Notes: a model not told the origin generated them from the sequence alone. A stretch of DNA of 64,000 nt from Periplaneta americana (GCF_040183065.1 NW_027185566.1:62001-126000); one strand, 5' to 3'; shown: positions 38,123 to 48,086, counted from the stretch's first letter. A program made the numbers and translations.

Positions 38123-38761
38123 ATGGAACAAAGTGTATTAAACAGCCAAGGATTGGAATCCAAAAAAATTACTCTCGGTAGTGCTTTTAGTGTTGAGGGA
38201 AAGGATCAGGCGATTTTTGACAAAATTAGGAATGAACTTGCCAATAAAAGACAGGGTACTGCAGCTACAAAAACTCGTGGAATGGTTAGTGGTGGTGGTA
38301 AAAAGCCGTGGCGACAAAAAGGGACGGGTCGTGCCAGAGCGGGAAGTAATCGTTCTCCTGTTTGGGTAGGCGGTGGTACTGTTTTTGGCCCTCAACCAAG
38401 AGATTATAGTTACACCATGCCTAAAAAAGTAAGAAGACTGGCTCTTGCGGCTACATTTTCTCGCAGAGTAAAGCAAGGTGCAGTCAGTGTGCTTGAAAAT
38501 TTTACTTTTGAGTCTGGTAAGACTAAAGATGCAGTGAATTTTCTGAATAAGTTTAGAAAGAACAATGAATACAGAGTATTATTAATACATCACGAAGACG
38601 ATGCAATGTTAAAAAGAGCTGTGAGAAATATCCCGTGGTTGCGTTTTATGCATGCTAAACGATTATCAGTTCATGAACTTTTTTATGCTCAACATATTTT
38701 ATTAATGGAGGGGGCTGTTTTGGCTATTGAAAATCAGTTTAACCTCATTAAAGGGAAGTAA
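38123..38761 (+). CDS. rplD: Ribosomal protein uL4
   Basis: 50S protein that lines the exit tunnel, 212 residues. Signature: KTRGMVSGGGKKPWRQKGTG with RARAGSNRSPVWVGGG after it. I chose the ATG at 38123, four bases after rplC; the longer frame from 38033 is rplC overlap. In E. coli L4 also represses the S10 operon; no such leader is visible here. Confidence 0.96.
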   Translation: MEQSVLNSQGLESKKITLGSAFSVEGKDQAIFDKIRNELANKRQGTAATKTRGMVSGGGKKPWRQKGTGRARAGSNRSPVWVGGGTVFGPQPRDYSYTMPKKVRRLALAATFSRRVKQGAVSVLENFTFESGKTKDAVNFLNKFRKNNEYRVLLIHHEDDAMLKRAVRNIPWLRFMHAKRLSVHELFYAQHILLMEGAVLAIENQFNLIKGK

Positions 38762-38766
38762 AAACT

Positions 38767-39072
38767 ATGGTAAAGTTAAGTTTACAAGATATCGTAATCA
38801 GTCCATTGATTTCTGAAAAAGCAAGTCAATTGGCGGCAGCTGGTCAGTATTGTTTTGTTATCCATCCACAAGCTAATAAGCCGCTTGTCAAACAAGCATT
38901 GGAATCAGCTTATAAAGTGAAGGTGAAAGATCTCTCTGTTTCCAATAGAAAAGGTGTGCAAAAGAAATCTAGAACCAAAAAAGGAGTAACAACTCGTTAC
39001 ACATCCTTACAAAAAAAAGCAATTGTTACCCTAAAAGAGGGGTCTTTTCCTTTTTTTGAAAATATGCAATAG
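38767..39072 (+). CDS. rplW: Ribosomal protein uL23
   Basis: Tunnel-exit protein and docking site for SRP and trigger factor. 101 residues with DIVISPLISEKASQLA, YCFVIHPQANKPLVKQALES and a Lys-rich central loop. Five bases after rplD. Confidence 0.95.
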   Translation: MVKLSLQDIVISPLISEKASQLAAAGQYCFVIHPQANKPLVKQALESAYKVKVKDLSVSNRKGVQKKSRTKKGVTTRYTSLQKKAIVTLKEGSFPFFENMQ

Positions 39073-39082
39073 GTAGGCTCAT

Positions 39083-39919
39083 ATGGCTCTGAAAAAATTT
39101 AAGCCCACAACTCCTAGTTTACGTTTTACTAGTGTGGCAGATTATTCTTCTTTGACTACTAAAAAGCCAGAAAAGAGTTTGACCAAAGGGAAAAAAAGGA
39201 TTAATGGTCGTAATTTTCAAGGGACTATCACTGTCAGACACAGAGGTGGTGGACATAAAAGACGATACAGAATAATCGATTTTAAACAAAAAAAACATGA
39301 TGTATTTGCTGAGATTAAGACCATTGAATATGATCCTAATCGAAGTGCCTTTATTAGTTTAATTGAATATACTGATGGAGAAAAAGCTTATATCCTTTCT
39401 CCGTTAGGGATTAAGTTAGGACAACAGGTTGTTTGTGGGCTCAATGTCCGCCCAGATTTAGGAAATAGGATGCCTTTGAGAAATATTCCAACAGGTATGG
39501 AAATTTATAATATTGAACTTTCTGCTGGTCGTGGAGGACAAATTGTGCGTTCTGCGGGAGTTTCTGCCAGAATTATGGCTAAAGAAGGAAATTATTGTTC
39601 TGTTAAGCTCCCCTCTGGAGAGGTTAAGATGATTCATAGAGATTGTTTTGCTTCTGTTGGGAGGCTTTCTAATCATGAACAAGGAGATGTTTCTTTAGGG
39701 AAAGCTGGAAGAAAGAGATGGTTGGGATTTAGACCTACCGTTCGTGGTACAGCTATGAACCCAGTAGATCACCCCCATGGTGGTGGAGAAGGAAGAACAA
39801 AAGGACGACACCCAGTGACTCCTTGGGGAAAACCAACCAAAGGTTATAAAACTCGTAAGGGCAAAAAATATTCTGATGATTTTATTGTTCAAAAACGCAA
39901 ATCACGGAAGGGGAGATAA
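39083..39919 (+). CDS. rplB: Ribosomal protein uL2
   Basis: Core 50S protein next to the peptidyl-transferase centre. 278 residues with GRNFQGTITVRHRGGGHKRR, the RAMNPVDHPHGGGEGR-type C-terminal signature here as TAMNPVDHPHGGGEGR (with the conserved His) and a basic end KRKSRKGR. Confidence 0.97.
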   Translation: MALKKFKPTTPSLRFTSVADYSSLTTKKPEKSLTKGKKRINGRNFQGTITVRHRGGGHKRRYRIIDFKQKKHDVFAEIKTIEYDPNRSAFISLIEYTDGEKAYILSPLGIKLGQQVVCGLNVRPDLGNRMPLRNIPTGMEIYNIELSAGRGGQIVRSAGVSARIMAKEGNYCSVKLPSGEVKMIHRDCFASVGRLSNHEQGDVSLGKAGRKRWLGFRPTVRGTAMNPVDHPHGGGEGRTKGRHPVTPWGKPTKGYKTRKGKKYSDDFIVQKRKSRKGR

Positions 39920-39922
39920 AAG

Positions 39923-40198
39923 ATGAGCCGTTCTTTAAAAAAAGGTCCTTTTGTTGACGGAAAGCTTTATAAAAAAGTTCAAGAGATGAAAGCTTCTGGG
40001 AAAAGAACTCCAATTAAAACTTGGAGCCGAGCCACTACTATTATCCCAGATATGGTAGGGCTGAATTTTAGTGTTTATAATGGGAAGTCTTTTATTCCTG
40101 TTTATGTAACAGATGAGATGATAGGACACAAGCTAGGAGAGTTTTCTCCAACTCGTCTTTTTAGAGGTCACTCTGGTGATAAAAAAGGGAAAAGATAG
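39923..40198 (+). CDS. rpsS: Ribosomal protein uS19
   Basis: 30S head protein, 91 residues, starting [20 protein letters not shown]. The family core is [20 protein letters not shown], then [19 protein letters not shown]. Starts 3 bases after the rplB stop with GGGGAG upstream. Confidence 0.97.
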   Translation: MSRSLKKGPFVDGKLYKKVQEMKASGKRTPIKTWSRATTIIPDMVGLNFSVYNGKSFIPVYVTDEMIGHKLGEFSPTRLFRGHSGDKKGKR

Positions 40199-40209
40199 GT
40201 AAATAATCT

Positions 40210-40554
40210 ATGGAAGTAACAGCAAAAACAAAATATGCAATTATTTCTCCTAAAAAAACTTGGAGAATTACTCGTGAATTAAGAGGTTTTTCTTATAGAA
40301 AAGCTATGGAAACTCTCAGAGAAGTGAATGTTAAACCCGCGAGACTCTTGGAAAAACTTCTCAGATCTTCTTATTTTAATGCAATTCAGAAAAATCCTAA
40401 TTTGAGTGAGGATGATATGTTTGTGAAGGAAATTTGGGTAGGACAAGGTCCAGGGATGAAAAGAATGATGCCAAGAGCACAGGGAAGGGCGGATGTTATA
40501 AGAAAACCGACGACTCACGTCTCCGTTGTGTTAGCACAAAAAAAGGAGGACTAG
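40210..40554 (+). CDS. rplV: Ribosomal protein uL22
   Basis: 50S tunnel protein, 114 residues. Features: YAIISPKKTWRITRELRGFS, EIWVGQGPGMKRMMPRAQGR with the macrolide-associated beta-hairpin, then HVSVVLAQ. Its stop directly abuts rpsC. Confidence 0.95.
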   Translation: MEVTAKTKYAIISPKKTWRITRELRGFSYRKAMETLREVNVKPARLLEKLLRSSYFNAIQKNPNLSEDDMFVKEIWVGQGPGMKRMMPRAQGRADVIRKPTTHVSVVLAQKKED

Positions 40555-41379
40555 ATGGGTCAGAAGGTTAATCCTGTTGGATTTAGAGTTGGGATTATTA
40601 GAGAATGGGATTCTATTTGGTGGAATGAAAAAAATCTAGGGAACTGGGTTGTTGAGGATGAGCTTATTCGTCGTCATATTATGAAAAAATTCCGAAAAGC
40701 AGAAGTGGGAAGAGTTAAAATAGAGAGAAACGTTGGTATTGTAAAGGTTATTATTTATACTGGAAAACCAGCTTTCTTAATTGGACAAAAGGGAAATGAG
40801 ATTGATCTTTTAAAAAAAGATCTTGTAAAAATTATTGAAGATAAGTCAGCAAAAATTGATACTAAGATTGAAGAAATTAGAAAAATTACTTCTTCCGCAC
40901 AAATTTTAGCTTGTAATTTAGCACTCCAGATTGAGCGTAATTTTCCTTATAAGAGAGCCATGAAAAAGATTATGGCGGATGCTCAAAGAGATGGGATTAA
41001 GGGAATTAAAATTAAGGTTTCTGGTCGTTTAGGTGGGGCAGAAATGGCTCGGGACGAGTGGTATGCTGAAGGAAGAATCCCCACTCAAACAATTAGAGCA
41101 GATATAGATTATGCTACCGAAACGGCTCACACAAAGTATGGATGTATTGGTGTAAAAATTTGGCTGTTCAGGGGAGAGGTGATTGATAGAAAAGAGGGCG
41201 TGACTCTTTCTTTTTTAGGTGGAAAAGAAAAGTCAGACTCATCCAAAAAAGATTTCCCTGTCAATAAGAGACCAAAAAAAGTAGAAGCAACAAAAAGTGC
41301 TGCTCAAAAAACAAAATCAGATGTAGCACCAGCTTTAACTAAAAAAAGAACAACAAAGTCTAAAGAAGACGAGAAATAG
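40555..41379 (+). CDS. rpsC: Ribosomal protein uS3 with long basic tail
   Basis: 30S mRNA-entry protein. The normal part (about 215 residues) starts MGQKVNPVGFRVGIIREWDS, has a KH domain (FLIGQKGNEIDLLKKDLVKI) and the C-terminal domain SGRLGGAEMARDEWYAEGRI. A tail of about 55 Lys/Thr/Ser-rich residues follows, ending in TKSKEDEK, making 274 residues in all. Such low-complexity tails are variable among bacteria. Confidence 0.96.
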   Translation: MGQKVNPVGFRVGIIREWDSIWWNEKNLGNWVVEDELIRRHIMKKFRKAEVGRVKIERNVGIVKVIIYTGKPAFLIGQKGNEIDLLKKDLVKIIEDKSAKIDTKIEEIRKITSSAQILACNLALQIERNFPYKRAMKKIMADAQRDGIKGIKIKVSGRLGGAEMARDEWYAEGRIPTQTIRADIDYATETAHTKYGCIGVKIWLFRGEVIDRKEGVTLSFLGGKEKSDSSKKDFPVNKRPKKVEATKSAAQKTKSDVAPALTKKRTTKSKEDEK

Positions 41380-41391
41380 AGGAGAAGAAGA

Positions 41392-41808
41392 ATGTTATCC
41401 GCTCCAAGAAGAACAAAACATAGAAAGCAGCATCGCGGTAGGATGAAAGGAAATTCTAATCGGGCTAATACAGTTGCTTTTGGAACATATGGGCTCAAAG
41501 TACTGGGGACTTGTATGCTTACAGCAAAGCAATTAGAGTCTTTACGTGTAACTATTGTAAGAACTGTAAAGAAAGGTGCTAAAATTTGGTTTAGAGTATT
41601 TCCAGATTATCCGTATACTAAAAAACCTGCAGAAACTCGTATGGGTAAGGGTAAGGGTGAGCCAGATGTATGGAAATGTAGAATCCATCCAGGAAGAGTT
41701 ATTCTGGAAATTGGAGGGGCAACCGAAGAGCTTAGTATTGAAGCATTGCAGAAAGCTTCTTATAAGTTGGGTGTCCCTACAAAAGTTGTAAAAAGAATTC
41801 ACTACTAG
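41392..41808 (+). CDS. rplP: Ribosomal protein uL16
   Basis: 50S protein at the tRNA A site, 138 residues. Starts [20 protein letters not shown]; family motifs are [20 protein letters not shown] with [10 protein letters not shown] and the Gly-rich start of the loop. GGAG lies 10 bases before the ATG. Confidence 0.96.
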   Translation: MLSAPRRTKHRKQHRGRMKGNSNRANTVAFGTYGLKVLGTCMLTAKQLESLRVTIVRTVKKGAKIWFRVFPDYPYTKKPAETRMGKGKGEPDVWKCRIHPGRVILEIGGATEELSIEALQKASYKLGVPTKVVKRIHY

Positions 41809-41817
41809 GGTATAGTT

Positions 41818-42036
41818 ATGGCAAAAAAATCAGAAAAAAATGTAGATTTTCAAAATATGTCAATCTCCGATCTACAAAAGACTTGTAATGGATTGAAGGA
41901 AGAAATCCGTCAAATGAGATTTGATAGGGTTTTGGGAACTAACTTTAATTTAGTATCTTTTAGGTCAAGTAAAAAGAAATTAGCTCAAGTAATGACTGCA
42001 ATGAGCCTAAAAAAACTAGGGGGACAAAGTGAGTAA
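41818..42036 (+). CDS. rpmC: Ribosomal protein uL29
   Basis: Small two-helix tunnel-exit protein of 72 residues with the pattern [20 protein letters not shown] and the typical helix turn. An N-terminal extension of about ten residues ([12 protein letters not shown]) precedes the core. The stop overlaps the rpsQ GTG by 8 bases. Confidence 0.9.
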   Translation: MAKKSEKNVDFQNMSISDLQKTCNGLKEEIRQMRFDRVLGTNFNLVSFRSSKKKLAQVMTAMSLKKLGGQSE

Positions 42037-42283
42037 GAAAGTTTTAACAGGTGTTGTTGTTTCTAACAAAATGGAAAAAACGGCTGTTGTGCGAGTAGAG
42101 AGAACTGTGATGCACCCTATCTATAAAAAGTTTTATAAAGTTCATAAAAAATTTGCAGCTCATGATGAAAAGTCTTGTAAAATTGGAGATCTTGTAAAAA
42201 TACAAGAGTCTAGACCTCTTTCTAAAACCAAAAGATGGGTTGTTACAGAACTTCTTCAAGCTTCTAAAGAAACACTAGTATAA
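42029..42283 (+). CDS. rpsQ: Ribosomal protein uS17
   Basis: 30S OB-fold protein of 84 residues: [39 protein letters not shown] and [12 protein letters not shown]. Starts with GTG within rpmC, with GGGGG 8 bases upstream. Confidence 0.95.
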   Translation: MSKKVLTGVVVSNKMEKTAVVRVERTVMHPIYKKFYKVHKKFAAHDEKSCKIGDLVKIQESRPLSKTKRWVVTELLQASKETLV

Positions 42284-42295
42284 GAGGAAATCAGG

Positions 42296-42664
42296 ATGAT
42301 TCAAAAAGAAACTTTACTCGTAGTAGCGGACAATAGCGGAGCAAAAAGAGCTTTGTGTATTGGAATTCCGGGGAATTCTAGACAGAGATATGCTTCGGTT
42401 GGAGATGTTATTAAGGTGAGTGTAAAAAAAGCAATTCCCAATTCTGCAACTAAAAAGAAAACGGTAACTAAAGCGATTATTGTAAGAACAAAAAAGGAAG
42501 TTCGACGTAGAGATGGTTCCTATGTGGCATTTGATGATAATGCCGTTGTTTTGGTAGACAATAATATGAATCCAAGAGGGACTCGTGTTTTTGGTCCAGT
42601 TGCTCGTGAGCTCAGAGAGAGAGATTATTTAAAGATTGTTTCTCTAGCGGCAGAAGTGATATAG
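42296..42664 (+). CDS. rplN: Ribosomal protein uL14
   Basis: 50S intersubunit protein, 122 residues: [35 protein letters not shown], and [20 protein letters not shown] at the end. GAGG precedes the ATG. Confidence 0.97.
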   Translation: MIQKETLLVVADNSGAKRALCIGIPGNSRQRYASVGDVIKVSVKKAIPNSATKKKTVTKAIIVRTKKEVRRRDGSYVAFDDNAVVLVDNNMNPRGTRVFGPVARELRERDYLKIVSLAAEVI

Positions 42665-42673
42665 GTGGCTATA

Positions 42674-42997
42674 ATGGAAAGAATAAAAACAAAACTGAGA
42701 CAGGGTGATCTTGTTGTAGTAATAGCAGGAAAGGATAAAGGAAAAACTGGTAAAATTACATCAATTTTACGAAAAGAAGGAAAGGTGCTTGTAGAGGGGA
42801 TCAATGTTGTAAAAAAAACAAAAAAAAGTGATAACCCAGAAAATAAACAAGCACGAATTTTAGAAAAAAATATGCCTATACATATCTCTAATGTTATGTA
42901 TTATTCCTCGGCTAAAAAAGGGGAGCGTTTAACCTATAAGGTAGTGGGAGACAAGAAAACTCGATTTACTGTAAAGTCTAAAGAAGAAATAAAGTAA
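42674..42997 (+). CDS. rplX: Ribosomal protein uL24
   Basis: 50S assembly initiator with a KOW motif, 107 residues: GDLVVVIAGKDKGKTGKI, then KVLVEGINVVKKTKK and MPIHISNVMYY. I chose the ATG at 42674, because AGGTGG lies about 5 bases upstream; an in-frame GTG at 42665, directly after rplN, would add three residues. Confidence 0.94.
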   Translation: MERIKTKLRQGDLVVVIAGKDKGKTGKITSILRKEGKVLVEGINVVKKTKKSDNPENKQARILEKNMPIHISNVMYYSSAKKGERLTYKVVGDKKTRFTVKSKEEIK

Positions 42998-43007
42998 GGA
43001 TACATAA

Positions 43008-43547
43008 ATGAAGGTTTACGAAATATACAAGGATAAAGCTCTTCCAACCCTAATGAAAGACAATGGTTATACAAACATTATGTCTGTTCCTAAAATTGAG
43101 AAAGTTGTTTTGAACATGGGGCTTGGGAAGTTTATGTCCGACAAAAATGTCATGGAAATGGCAGAAAAAACAGTAATGGAGTTAGTGGGGCAAAAGCCAG
43201 TGCGAACTAAAGCCAAAAGATCTATTGCTGGATTTAAGCTTAGAGAAGGAACAGAGATAGGGGTTATGGTAACATTGAGAGGAAAGAAAATGTATGATTT
43301 TCTAACAAAATTGATTTATGTAGCCTTGCCTCGTGTTAAGGATTTTAATGGAATATCTCCCAAAAGTTTTGATGGTAGGGGCAATTACTGTCTTGGTGTC
43401 AAAGAGCATATTATTTTTCCAGAAGTGAATTATGATAGGGTTCAAAAAGTTTTTGGATTTGATTTGAATATTGTAACAACGGCTAAAACAGATAGCGAAG
43501 CGTATGCTCTATTGTCTCTGTTGGGTATGCCTTTTAGAACAAGATAG
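43008..43547 (+). CDS. rplE: Ribosomal protein uL5
   Basis: 50S protein that binds 5S rRNA and contacts P-site tRNA. 179 residues with [48 protein letters not shown] and [12 protein letters not shown]. Confidence 0.97.
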   Translation: MKVYEIYKDKALPTLMKDNGYTNIMSVPKIEKVVLNMGLGKFMSDKNVMEMAEKTVMELVGQKPVRTKAKRSIAGFKLREGTEIGVMVTLRGKKMYDFLTKLIYVALPRVKDFNGISPKSFDGRGNYCLGVKEHIIFPEVNYDRVQKVFGFDLNIVTTAKTDSEAYALLSLLGMPFRTR

Positions 43548-43557
43548 AGGGGTAGTT

Positions 43558-43743
43558 ATGGCAAAGTTATCATTAATAGTAAAACAAAAGAAAGTATCAA
43601 AATACAAAGTGAGAAAGTATAATCGTTGTAAAATTTGCGGAAGACCGCACGCTTTTATTCGTGACTTTCAGGTTTGTCGTTTATGTTTTAGAAATCTTGC
43701 AAACTTGGGTAAAATCCCAGGTGTCAGAAAATCTAGCTGGTAA
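43558..43743 (+). CDS. rpsN: Ribosomal protein uS14, zinc-binding form
   Basis: The short 61-residue zinc (type Z) form with Cys24, Cys27, Cys40 and Cys43 (CKIC and CRLC). Ends [12 protein letters not shown] chose the ATG at 43558; the longer frame from 43504 lies within rplE. Zinc-free paralogues, if any, are outside the window. Confidence 0.97.
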   Translation: MAKLSLIVKQKKVSKYKVRKYNRCKICGRPHAFIRDFQVCRLCFRNLANLGKIPGVRKSSW

Positions 43744-43755
43744 TAGGAGAAAAGT

Positions 43756-44151
43756 ATGGCAGTACATGATGTGATTGGAGATATGTTGACAAAAATCAGA
43801 AATACGGCGACATCTGGGCATAAGAAAGTATTTTATCGTTTTTCTAATGAGAAATTGGCAATTACTAAAATCTTGTTAGAACAAGGTTTTTTGGAACATA
43901 TGGAAGTAGTTGGTCCTGATAATAAAAGAAGTATTAAGGCTATTTTAAAGTATAATGATACAGAGCCTGTTGTCACTGGTCTTAAAAGAATTAGTACCCC
44001 AGGGAGAAGAATTTATAGAAAGGTTTCAGATATTCCTAGATTTATGAATGGATTGGCAGTTACTATTGTTTCTACGTCTAAAGGTATTCTTACTGGAAAA
44101 CAAGCCAAAGAGGCTAACCAGGGTGGCGAGATTATTTGTTATGTTTGGTAA
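43756..44151 (+). CDS. rpsH: Ribosomal protein uS8
   Basis: Central 30S assembly protein, 131 residues: DVIGDMLTKIRNTATSGHKK, ISTPGRRIYRK and the C-terminal STSKGILTGKQAKEANQGGE with a final CYVW. Confidence 0.97.
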   Translation: MAVHDVIGDMLTKIRNTATSGHKKVFYRFSNEKLAITKILLEQGFLEHMEVVGPDNKRSIKAILKYNDTEPVVTGLKRISTPGRRIYRKVSDIPRFMNGLAVTIVSTSKGILTGKQAKEANQGGEIICYVW

Positions 44152-44163
44152 GGAGAAAGTAGG

Positions 44164-44748
44164 ATGGCAGTAACAAAAACTATGGGTAAAGAGGCTTTGG
44201 GCGGTTCTAAAGTTGGGAGACAGATTATTATTTTGCCAAAAGGTGTAGAGGTTGCACAGGCAGGAAATACAGTGAGTGTGAAAGGACCTAAAGGACAACT
44301 TTCTTGTGATATAAGTCCAGTGGTACATATGCAAAATTCAGGGACTCAGTTAGAATTTACCGTAGATGATAAATTTAATAGTATTTCTAAGTCTAAACAT
44401 GGTCTTTATAATCGTTTGGTTCGCAATATGGTTATTGGAGTTTCAGAAGGTTTTACAAGAGTGCTTCTTTTAGTAGGAACTGGTTATAGAGCAAAAATGA
44501 CTGGGAAAAAGCTAGAAATGAGTTTAGGATATTCTCATCCTGTTGTTTTAGATGTTCCCGAGGGAATTACTTGTGTTGTGGAAGAAAACAGCACAAAAAT
44601 TATTTTGAGCGGTATTCGTAAAGACGATTTGGGACAATTTGCAGCAGACATAAAAAAACAAAGACCAGTGGAGCCATACAAGGGTAAAGGTGTCCGTTAT
44701 GAGGGTGAAAACGTTCGTAAAAAAGCTGGTAAATCTGGTAAAAAATAG
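44164..44748 (+). CDS. rplF: Ribosomal protein uL6
   Basis: 50S protein near the factor-binding site, 194 residues. The core begins at QIIILPKGVEVAQAGNTVSV, and the second domain has GTGYRAKMTGKKLEMSLGYS. The motif GVRYEGENVRKKAGKSGKK closes it. An N-terminal extension of about 20 residues (MAVTKTMGKEALGGSKVG) precedes the core; GGAG lies 8 bases before the first ATG. Confidence 0.96.
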   Translation: MAVTKTMGKEALGGSKVGRQIIILPKGVEVAQAGNTVSVKGPKGQLSCDISPVVHMQNSGTQLEFTVDDKFNSISKSKHGLYNRLVRNMVIGVSEGFTRVLLLVGTGYRAKMTGKKLEMSLGYSHPVVLDVPEGITCVVEENSTKIILSGIRKDDLGQFAADIKKQRPVEPYKGKGVRYEGENVRKKAGKSGKK

Positions 44749-44757
44749 GATATTGAG

Positions 44758-45114
44758 ATGAAATTAAGTAGATTGCAAAAAAGAAATAAAAGAAAACTTT
44801 CCTCTAAATCTAAGATCCGAGGAACAACGGAAAGACCAAGATTGGCGGTATTTAGAAGTAACTCTAATCTTTATGCGCAAATTATAGATGATGTTCAGGG
44901 TGTTACTCTTTGTGCTGCGTCCTCTTTGGATAAAGAAATTGGGATGAGAGGGAAGTCCAATAAGGTTGTTGCAGCAAAAATTGGAGAGACTTTGGGTAAA
45001 AAAGCTAAAGATGCAAATATTACCAAAATTGTCTTTGATAGGAGCGGGTATGCTTATCATGGAGTTATCCAAGAACTTGCGGACGCCACAAGAAAAGTGG
45101 GATTGAACTTTTAG
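44758..45114 (+). CDS. rplR: Ribosomal protein uL18
   Basis: 5S rRNA-binding protein of 118 residues: RPRLAVFRSNSNLYAQIIDD, DRSGYAYHGVIQELADATRK and GLNF at the end. Confidence 0.97.
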   Translation: MKLSRLQKRNKRKLSSKSKIRGTTERPRLAVFRSNSNLYAQIIDDVQGVTLCAASSLDKEIGMRGKSNKVVAAKIGETLGKKAKDANITKIVFDRSGYAYHGVIQELADATRKVGLNF

Positions 45115-45123
45115 GAGAAGCAT

Positions 45124-45681
45124 ATGAAAGAAAAGGAAATGAAGTCTAAAGATGTAGAGGTAAAACCCACTGGTAAACCAGAAGGATTTACAGAGCCAGT
45201 AGAAAAAGAATTTCAAGAAGAGTTAATTAAAGTTGGCAGAATCGTCAAAGTTACCAAGGGTGGAAGAAAATTCCGTTTTAGTGCCATGATGGCGATTGGT
45301 GATGGAAAAACCAGAGTCGGTGTAGGGCATGGTAAATCTAAAGAGATCCCCGATGCTACTCAAAAAGCCATTGGTATGGCGAAAAAAAGATTAGTTTCTG
45401 TTGTAAAAAAGAATACTACTATTCCTCATGAAGTTCATGGAAGGTTTGGAAGTACGACCGTTATGTTGCGTCCTGCTCGTAGAGGAACTGGTGTTATTGC
45501 TGGTTGGGGTGTACGTTCCGTTGTTTCTAAAATAGGGATTCAGGATGTTTTTTCTAAGGTGTATGGAAGTAAAAATCCTCTCAATGTTGTTTATGCTACT
45601 TTGGAGGCGTTAAAACTTTTGCAAAGTCCAGAAAATGTAGCTAAGAAACGTGGTAAAAAGGTTAATGAAATTTTTCAGTAA
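45124..45681 (+). CDS. rpsE: Ribosomal protein uS5
   Basis: 30S fidelity protein of 185 residues. The core begins around KVGRIVKVTKGGRKFRFSAM and continues GVGHGKSKEIPDATQKAI and RPARRGTGVIAGWGVRSV. A charged N-terminal extension of about 35 residues precedes the core. Confidence 0.97.
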   Translation: MKEKEMKSKDVEVKPTGKPEGFTEPVEKEFQEELIKVGRIVKVTKGGRKFRFSAMMAIGDGKTRVGVGHGKSKEIPDATQKAIGMAKKRLVSVVKKNTTIPHEVHGRFGSTTVMLRPARRGTGVIAGWGVRSVVSKIGIQDVFSKVYGSKNPLNVVYATLEALKLLQSPENVAKKRGKKVNEIFQ

Positions 45682-45693
45682 TGGAGTATTAAT

Positions 45694-45873
45694 ATGGCAA
45701 AAGTAAAAGTACAATTGAATAGAGGATTAGCAGGAAAATCTACCAGAGAGATAAAAAATGTTCATTCTTTGGGGTTAAAAAAACCTAGACAAATCAAGGA
45801 ACACGAAGACACTCCTGTTTTAAGAGGAATGGTGAGTCGAGTTTCTCACTTGGTTTCTATTGTGAAGGAGTAA
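45694..45873 (+). CDS. rpmD: Ribosomal protein uL30
   Basis: Translated by hand: 59 residues starting MAKVKVQLNRGLAGKSTREI, with LGLKKPRQIKEHEDTPVLRG and MVSRVSHLVSIVKE. This is the usual short L30. GGAG lies about 8 bases before the ATG; rplO begins 3 bases after its stop. Confidence 0.95.
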   Translation: MAKVKVQLNRGLAGKSTREIKNVHSLGLKKPRQIKEHEDTPVLRGMVSRVSHLVSIVKE

Positions 45874-45876
45874 GGT

Positions 45877-46326
45877 ATGGGAGAGAGTTTTGTATTAAAG
45901 CCTAATCAGGGGGCAATGCATAAAAAAAAGAGATTAGGAGCAGGTCCTGGTTCTGGCTTGGGTTCTACTTGCGGTAGAGGACATGATGGGCAGAGATCTC
46001 GTTCTGGTAAAAAAAGACCTTATGTGGGATTTGAAGGTGGACAAATGCCACTCTATAGGAGAATTCCTAAAAGAGGATTTAACAGAATGGGAGCATCTGA
46101 AATTTATTTTAATGTTCAGGATTTGAATCGTTTTGACGACGGAACTTCTTTCAATATAGAGTTTTTACTTAAGAATCGTTTAGTTAAAAATCCGCAAACA
46201 CGACTTGTTATTTTGGGAAATGGTGAAATTACCAAAAAGATGATTGTCAGAGTGCATCGTATTTCTTCTACAGCAAAAGAAAAAGTGGAGAAAGCTGGTG
46301 GATCTGTGGAAATAGTGGAAGGCTAG
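45877..46326 (+). CDS. rplO: Ribosomal protein uL15
   Basis: 50S protein of 149 residues with the Gly/Arg-rich N-terminal extension KKKRLGAGPGSGLGSTCGRG and HDGQRSRSGKKRPYVGFEGG, then PLYRRIPKRGFNRMG. AAGGAG precedes the ATG and overlaps the end of rpmD. Confidence 0.96.
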   Translation: MGESFVLKPNQGAMHKKKRLGAGPGSGLGSTCGRGHDGQRSRSGKKRPYVGFEGGQMPLYRRIPKRGFNRMGASEIYFNVQDLNRFDDGTSFNIEFLLKNRLVKNPQTRLVILGNGEITKKMIVRVHRISSTAKEKVEKAGGSVEIVEG

Positions 46327-46330
46327 AAAA

Positions 46331-47707
46331 ATGCTTTCTGGTTTTTACAACGCTTTTAAAGATTCTGAATTACGCTCTCGTTTGTTTTTTACTTTGTTGG
46401 TGTTATTTCTTTTTCGTTTAGGGGCACATATTACTCTTCCAGGTATCAATCCTTCAGAACTAGGTCGCTTCTTTTTTGACTTGCAGAAAGAAGGGGGAAG
46501 TGGGAGCTTTTTTGATTTTATTAATATGTTTACTGGAGGGGCTTTAGCTCAGTTTGCCGTTTTTGGGTTGGGTGTTATGCCTTATATTAGTGCTTCTATT
46601 ATTATGACCTTGCTACAGGTTATCATTCCTGCTCTTGAACGCATTGCTAAAGAGGAAGGAGCATATGGAAGACAAAAAATTAATAAATACACTCGTTATT
46701 TAACCATTCTTATCTGTACTATTGAGGCATTTGGTATACTCGTTTATTTCAAGACTCAGGTTTTGGCTCCTGGTCTTGCGAAAGGTTACCAAATTTTAGT
46801 GGGTGATTCTTCTGTGACATTTGGTTTTGGCTTGATGTTTGTTCTTGTATTAAATGCAGGAACAATGTTTTTGTTGTGGTTGGGAGAACAGATCACAGAA
46901 AAAGGGATTGGTAACGGAGTTTCTATGATTATTTTTGCGGGGATTGCTGCAAGGATACCTAGTGCCATGCATCAAGCTTTTCAAGCAGCCGTTTTGGATG
47001 AACAAGGTGGGATGCTCAAATTTATTGCTATGATTGTTATATTTTTGTGTTTTATGACGCTGGTTCTTCTTTTGAGAGAAGGAGAGAGACGAGTCCCCGT
47101 ACAATATGCCAAAAGAGTTGTCGGAAATAAGATGTATCAAGGACAAAATACCTATATCCCATTTAAGGTTGATCCTTCAGGAGTGATTGCCATTATTTTT
47201 GCATCTTCTGTTATTCTGTTTCCATCTCAGATTTTAGGTACTTTTGGAAGTACCAGTAATATTGTCAATAAAATTGTAGCTGTACTTTCACCAGGGCATT
47301 TTGTGTATTATCTATTATATTTTCTATTAGTCATGTTTTTTTGTTATTTTTACACGGCGATTATGTATAATCCTATGGAAATTTCTAATCAGATTCAAAA
47401 AAATGGTGGATTTATTCCAGGTATAAGACCAGGACAGCAAACAGCTACTTTTTTAGAAAGATTACTCAGAAAATTAGTGTTTCCAGGTTCTTTACTTATT
47501 GGTTTGATTGCCTTAGCACCGGATATTATTTCTAATTTACTTGGGGTTCCTTATAATGTTTCTCGGTTGTTAGGAGGAACTACTTTGATGATTCTTGCAG
47601 GAGTTGCCTTAGATACACTAAAACAGATAGAATCCAAACTAAAAACCAAAAATCTAGAAGGTTTTGGAACGGGAACAAGTTCAAAACGAACTAGATATAA
47701 AAGGTAA
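46331..47707 (+). CDS. secY: Protein translocase subunit SecY
   Basis: Channel of the Sec translocon, 458 residues and ten membrane segments. Features: [20 protein letters not shown] (start of plug region), [20 protein letters not shown], the [20 protein letters not shown] loop and [20 protein letters not shown]. The C-terminus is basic. It is followed directly by infA; adk and map, often found here, are absent. Confidence 0.98.
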   Translation: MLSGFYNAFKDSELRSRLFFTLLVLFLFRLGAHITLPGINPSELGRFFFDLQKEGGSGSFFDFINMFTGGALAQFAVFGLGVMPYISASIIMTLLQVIIPALERIAKEEGAYGRQKINKYTRYLTILICTIEAFGILVYFKTQVLAPGLAKGYQILVGDSSVTFGFGLMFVLVLNAGTMFLLWLGEQITEKGIGNGVSMIIFAGIAARIPSAMHQAFQAAVLDEQGGMLKFIAMIVIFLCFMTLVLLLREGERRVPVQYAKRVVGNKMYQGQNTYIPFKVDPSGVIAIIFASSVILFPSQILGTFGSTSNIVNKIVAVLSPGHFVYYLLYFLLVMFFCYFYTAIMYNPMEISNQIQKNGGFIPGIRPGQQTATFLERLLRKLVFPGSLLIGLIALAPDIISNLLGVPYNVSRLLGGTTLMILAGVALDTLKQIESKLKTKNLEGFGTGTSSKRTRYKR

Positions 47708-47718
47708 GGGTTGAAAGA

Positions 47719-47934
47719 TTGGCTAAAGATGTAATCGAGGCAAAAGGAGTCGTAGTTGATGCTCTTCCTAATGCAATGTTTAAAGTAAAATTGGAAAATG
47801 GTCATGTTATTTTGGCTCATATTTCTGGAAAAATGAGAGTGCATTTTATAAAAATTTTACCTGGAGATAATGTTCTTGTGGAGATTTCTCTATATGATTT
47901 GACTAAGGGTCGAATTATTTATAGATTTAAATAG
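47719..47934 (+). CDS. infA: Translation initiation factor IF-1
   Basis: 71-residue OB-fold protein starting [20 protein letters not shown] after a TTG start codon at 47719, with [20 protein letters not shown] and [25 protein letters not shown] lies 8 bases upstream of the TTG. Confidence 0.97.
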   Translation: MAKDVIEAKGVVVDALPNAMFKVKLENGHVILAHISGKMRVHFIKILPGDNVLVEISLYDLTKGRIIYRFK

Positions 47935-47960
47935 TTAAAAATTAAATTAAGGAAAGCGGT

Positions 47961-48086
47961 ATGAAAGTAAGAGTTAGTGTGGAACCGATATGTAATAAAT
48001 GTAAAACTGTTAAAAGAAAAGGCGTTTTGCGAGTTATTTGTGAAAATCCTAAACATAAGCAAAGACAAAAAAGAAGGAGCAGTTAA
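47961..48086 (+). CDS. rpmJ: Ribosomal protein bL36, zinc-binding form
   Basis: Translated by hand: 41 residues, [20 protein letters not shown] followed by [20 protein letters not shown]. Cys11, Cys14, Cys27 and His32 are the zinc ligands. A tail of three or four residues extends past the usual end. Its stop overlaps the rpsM ATG by one base. Confidence 0.95.
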   Translation: MKVRVSVEPICNKCKTVKRKGVLRVICENPKHKQRQKRRSS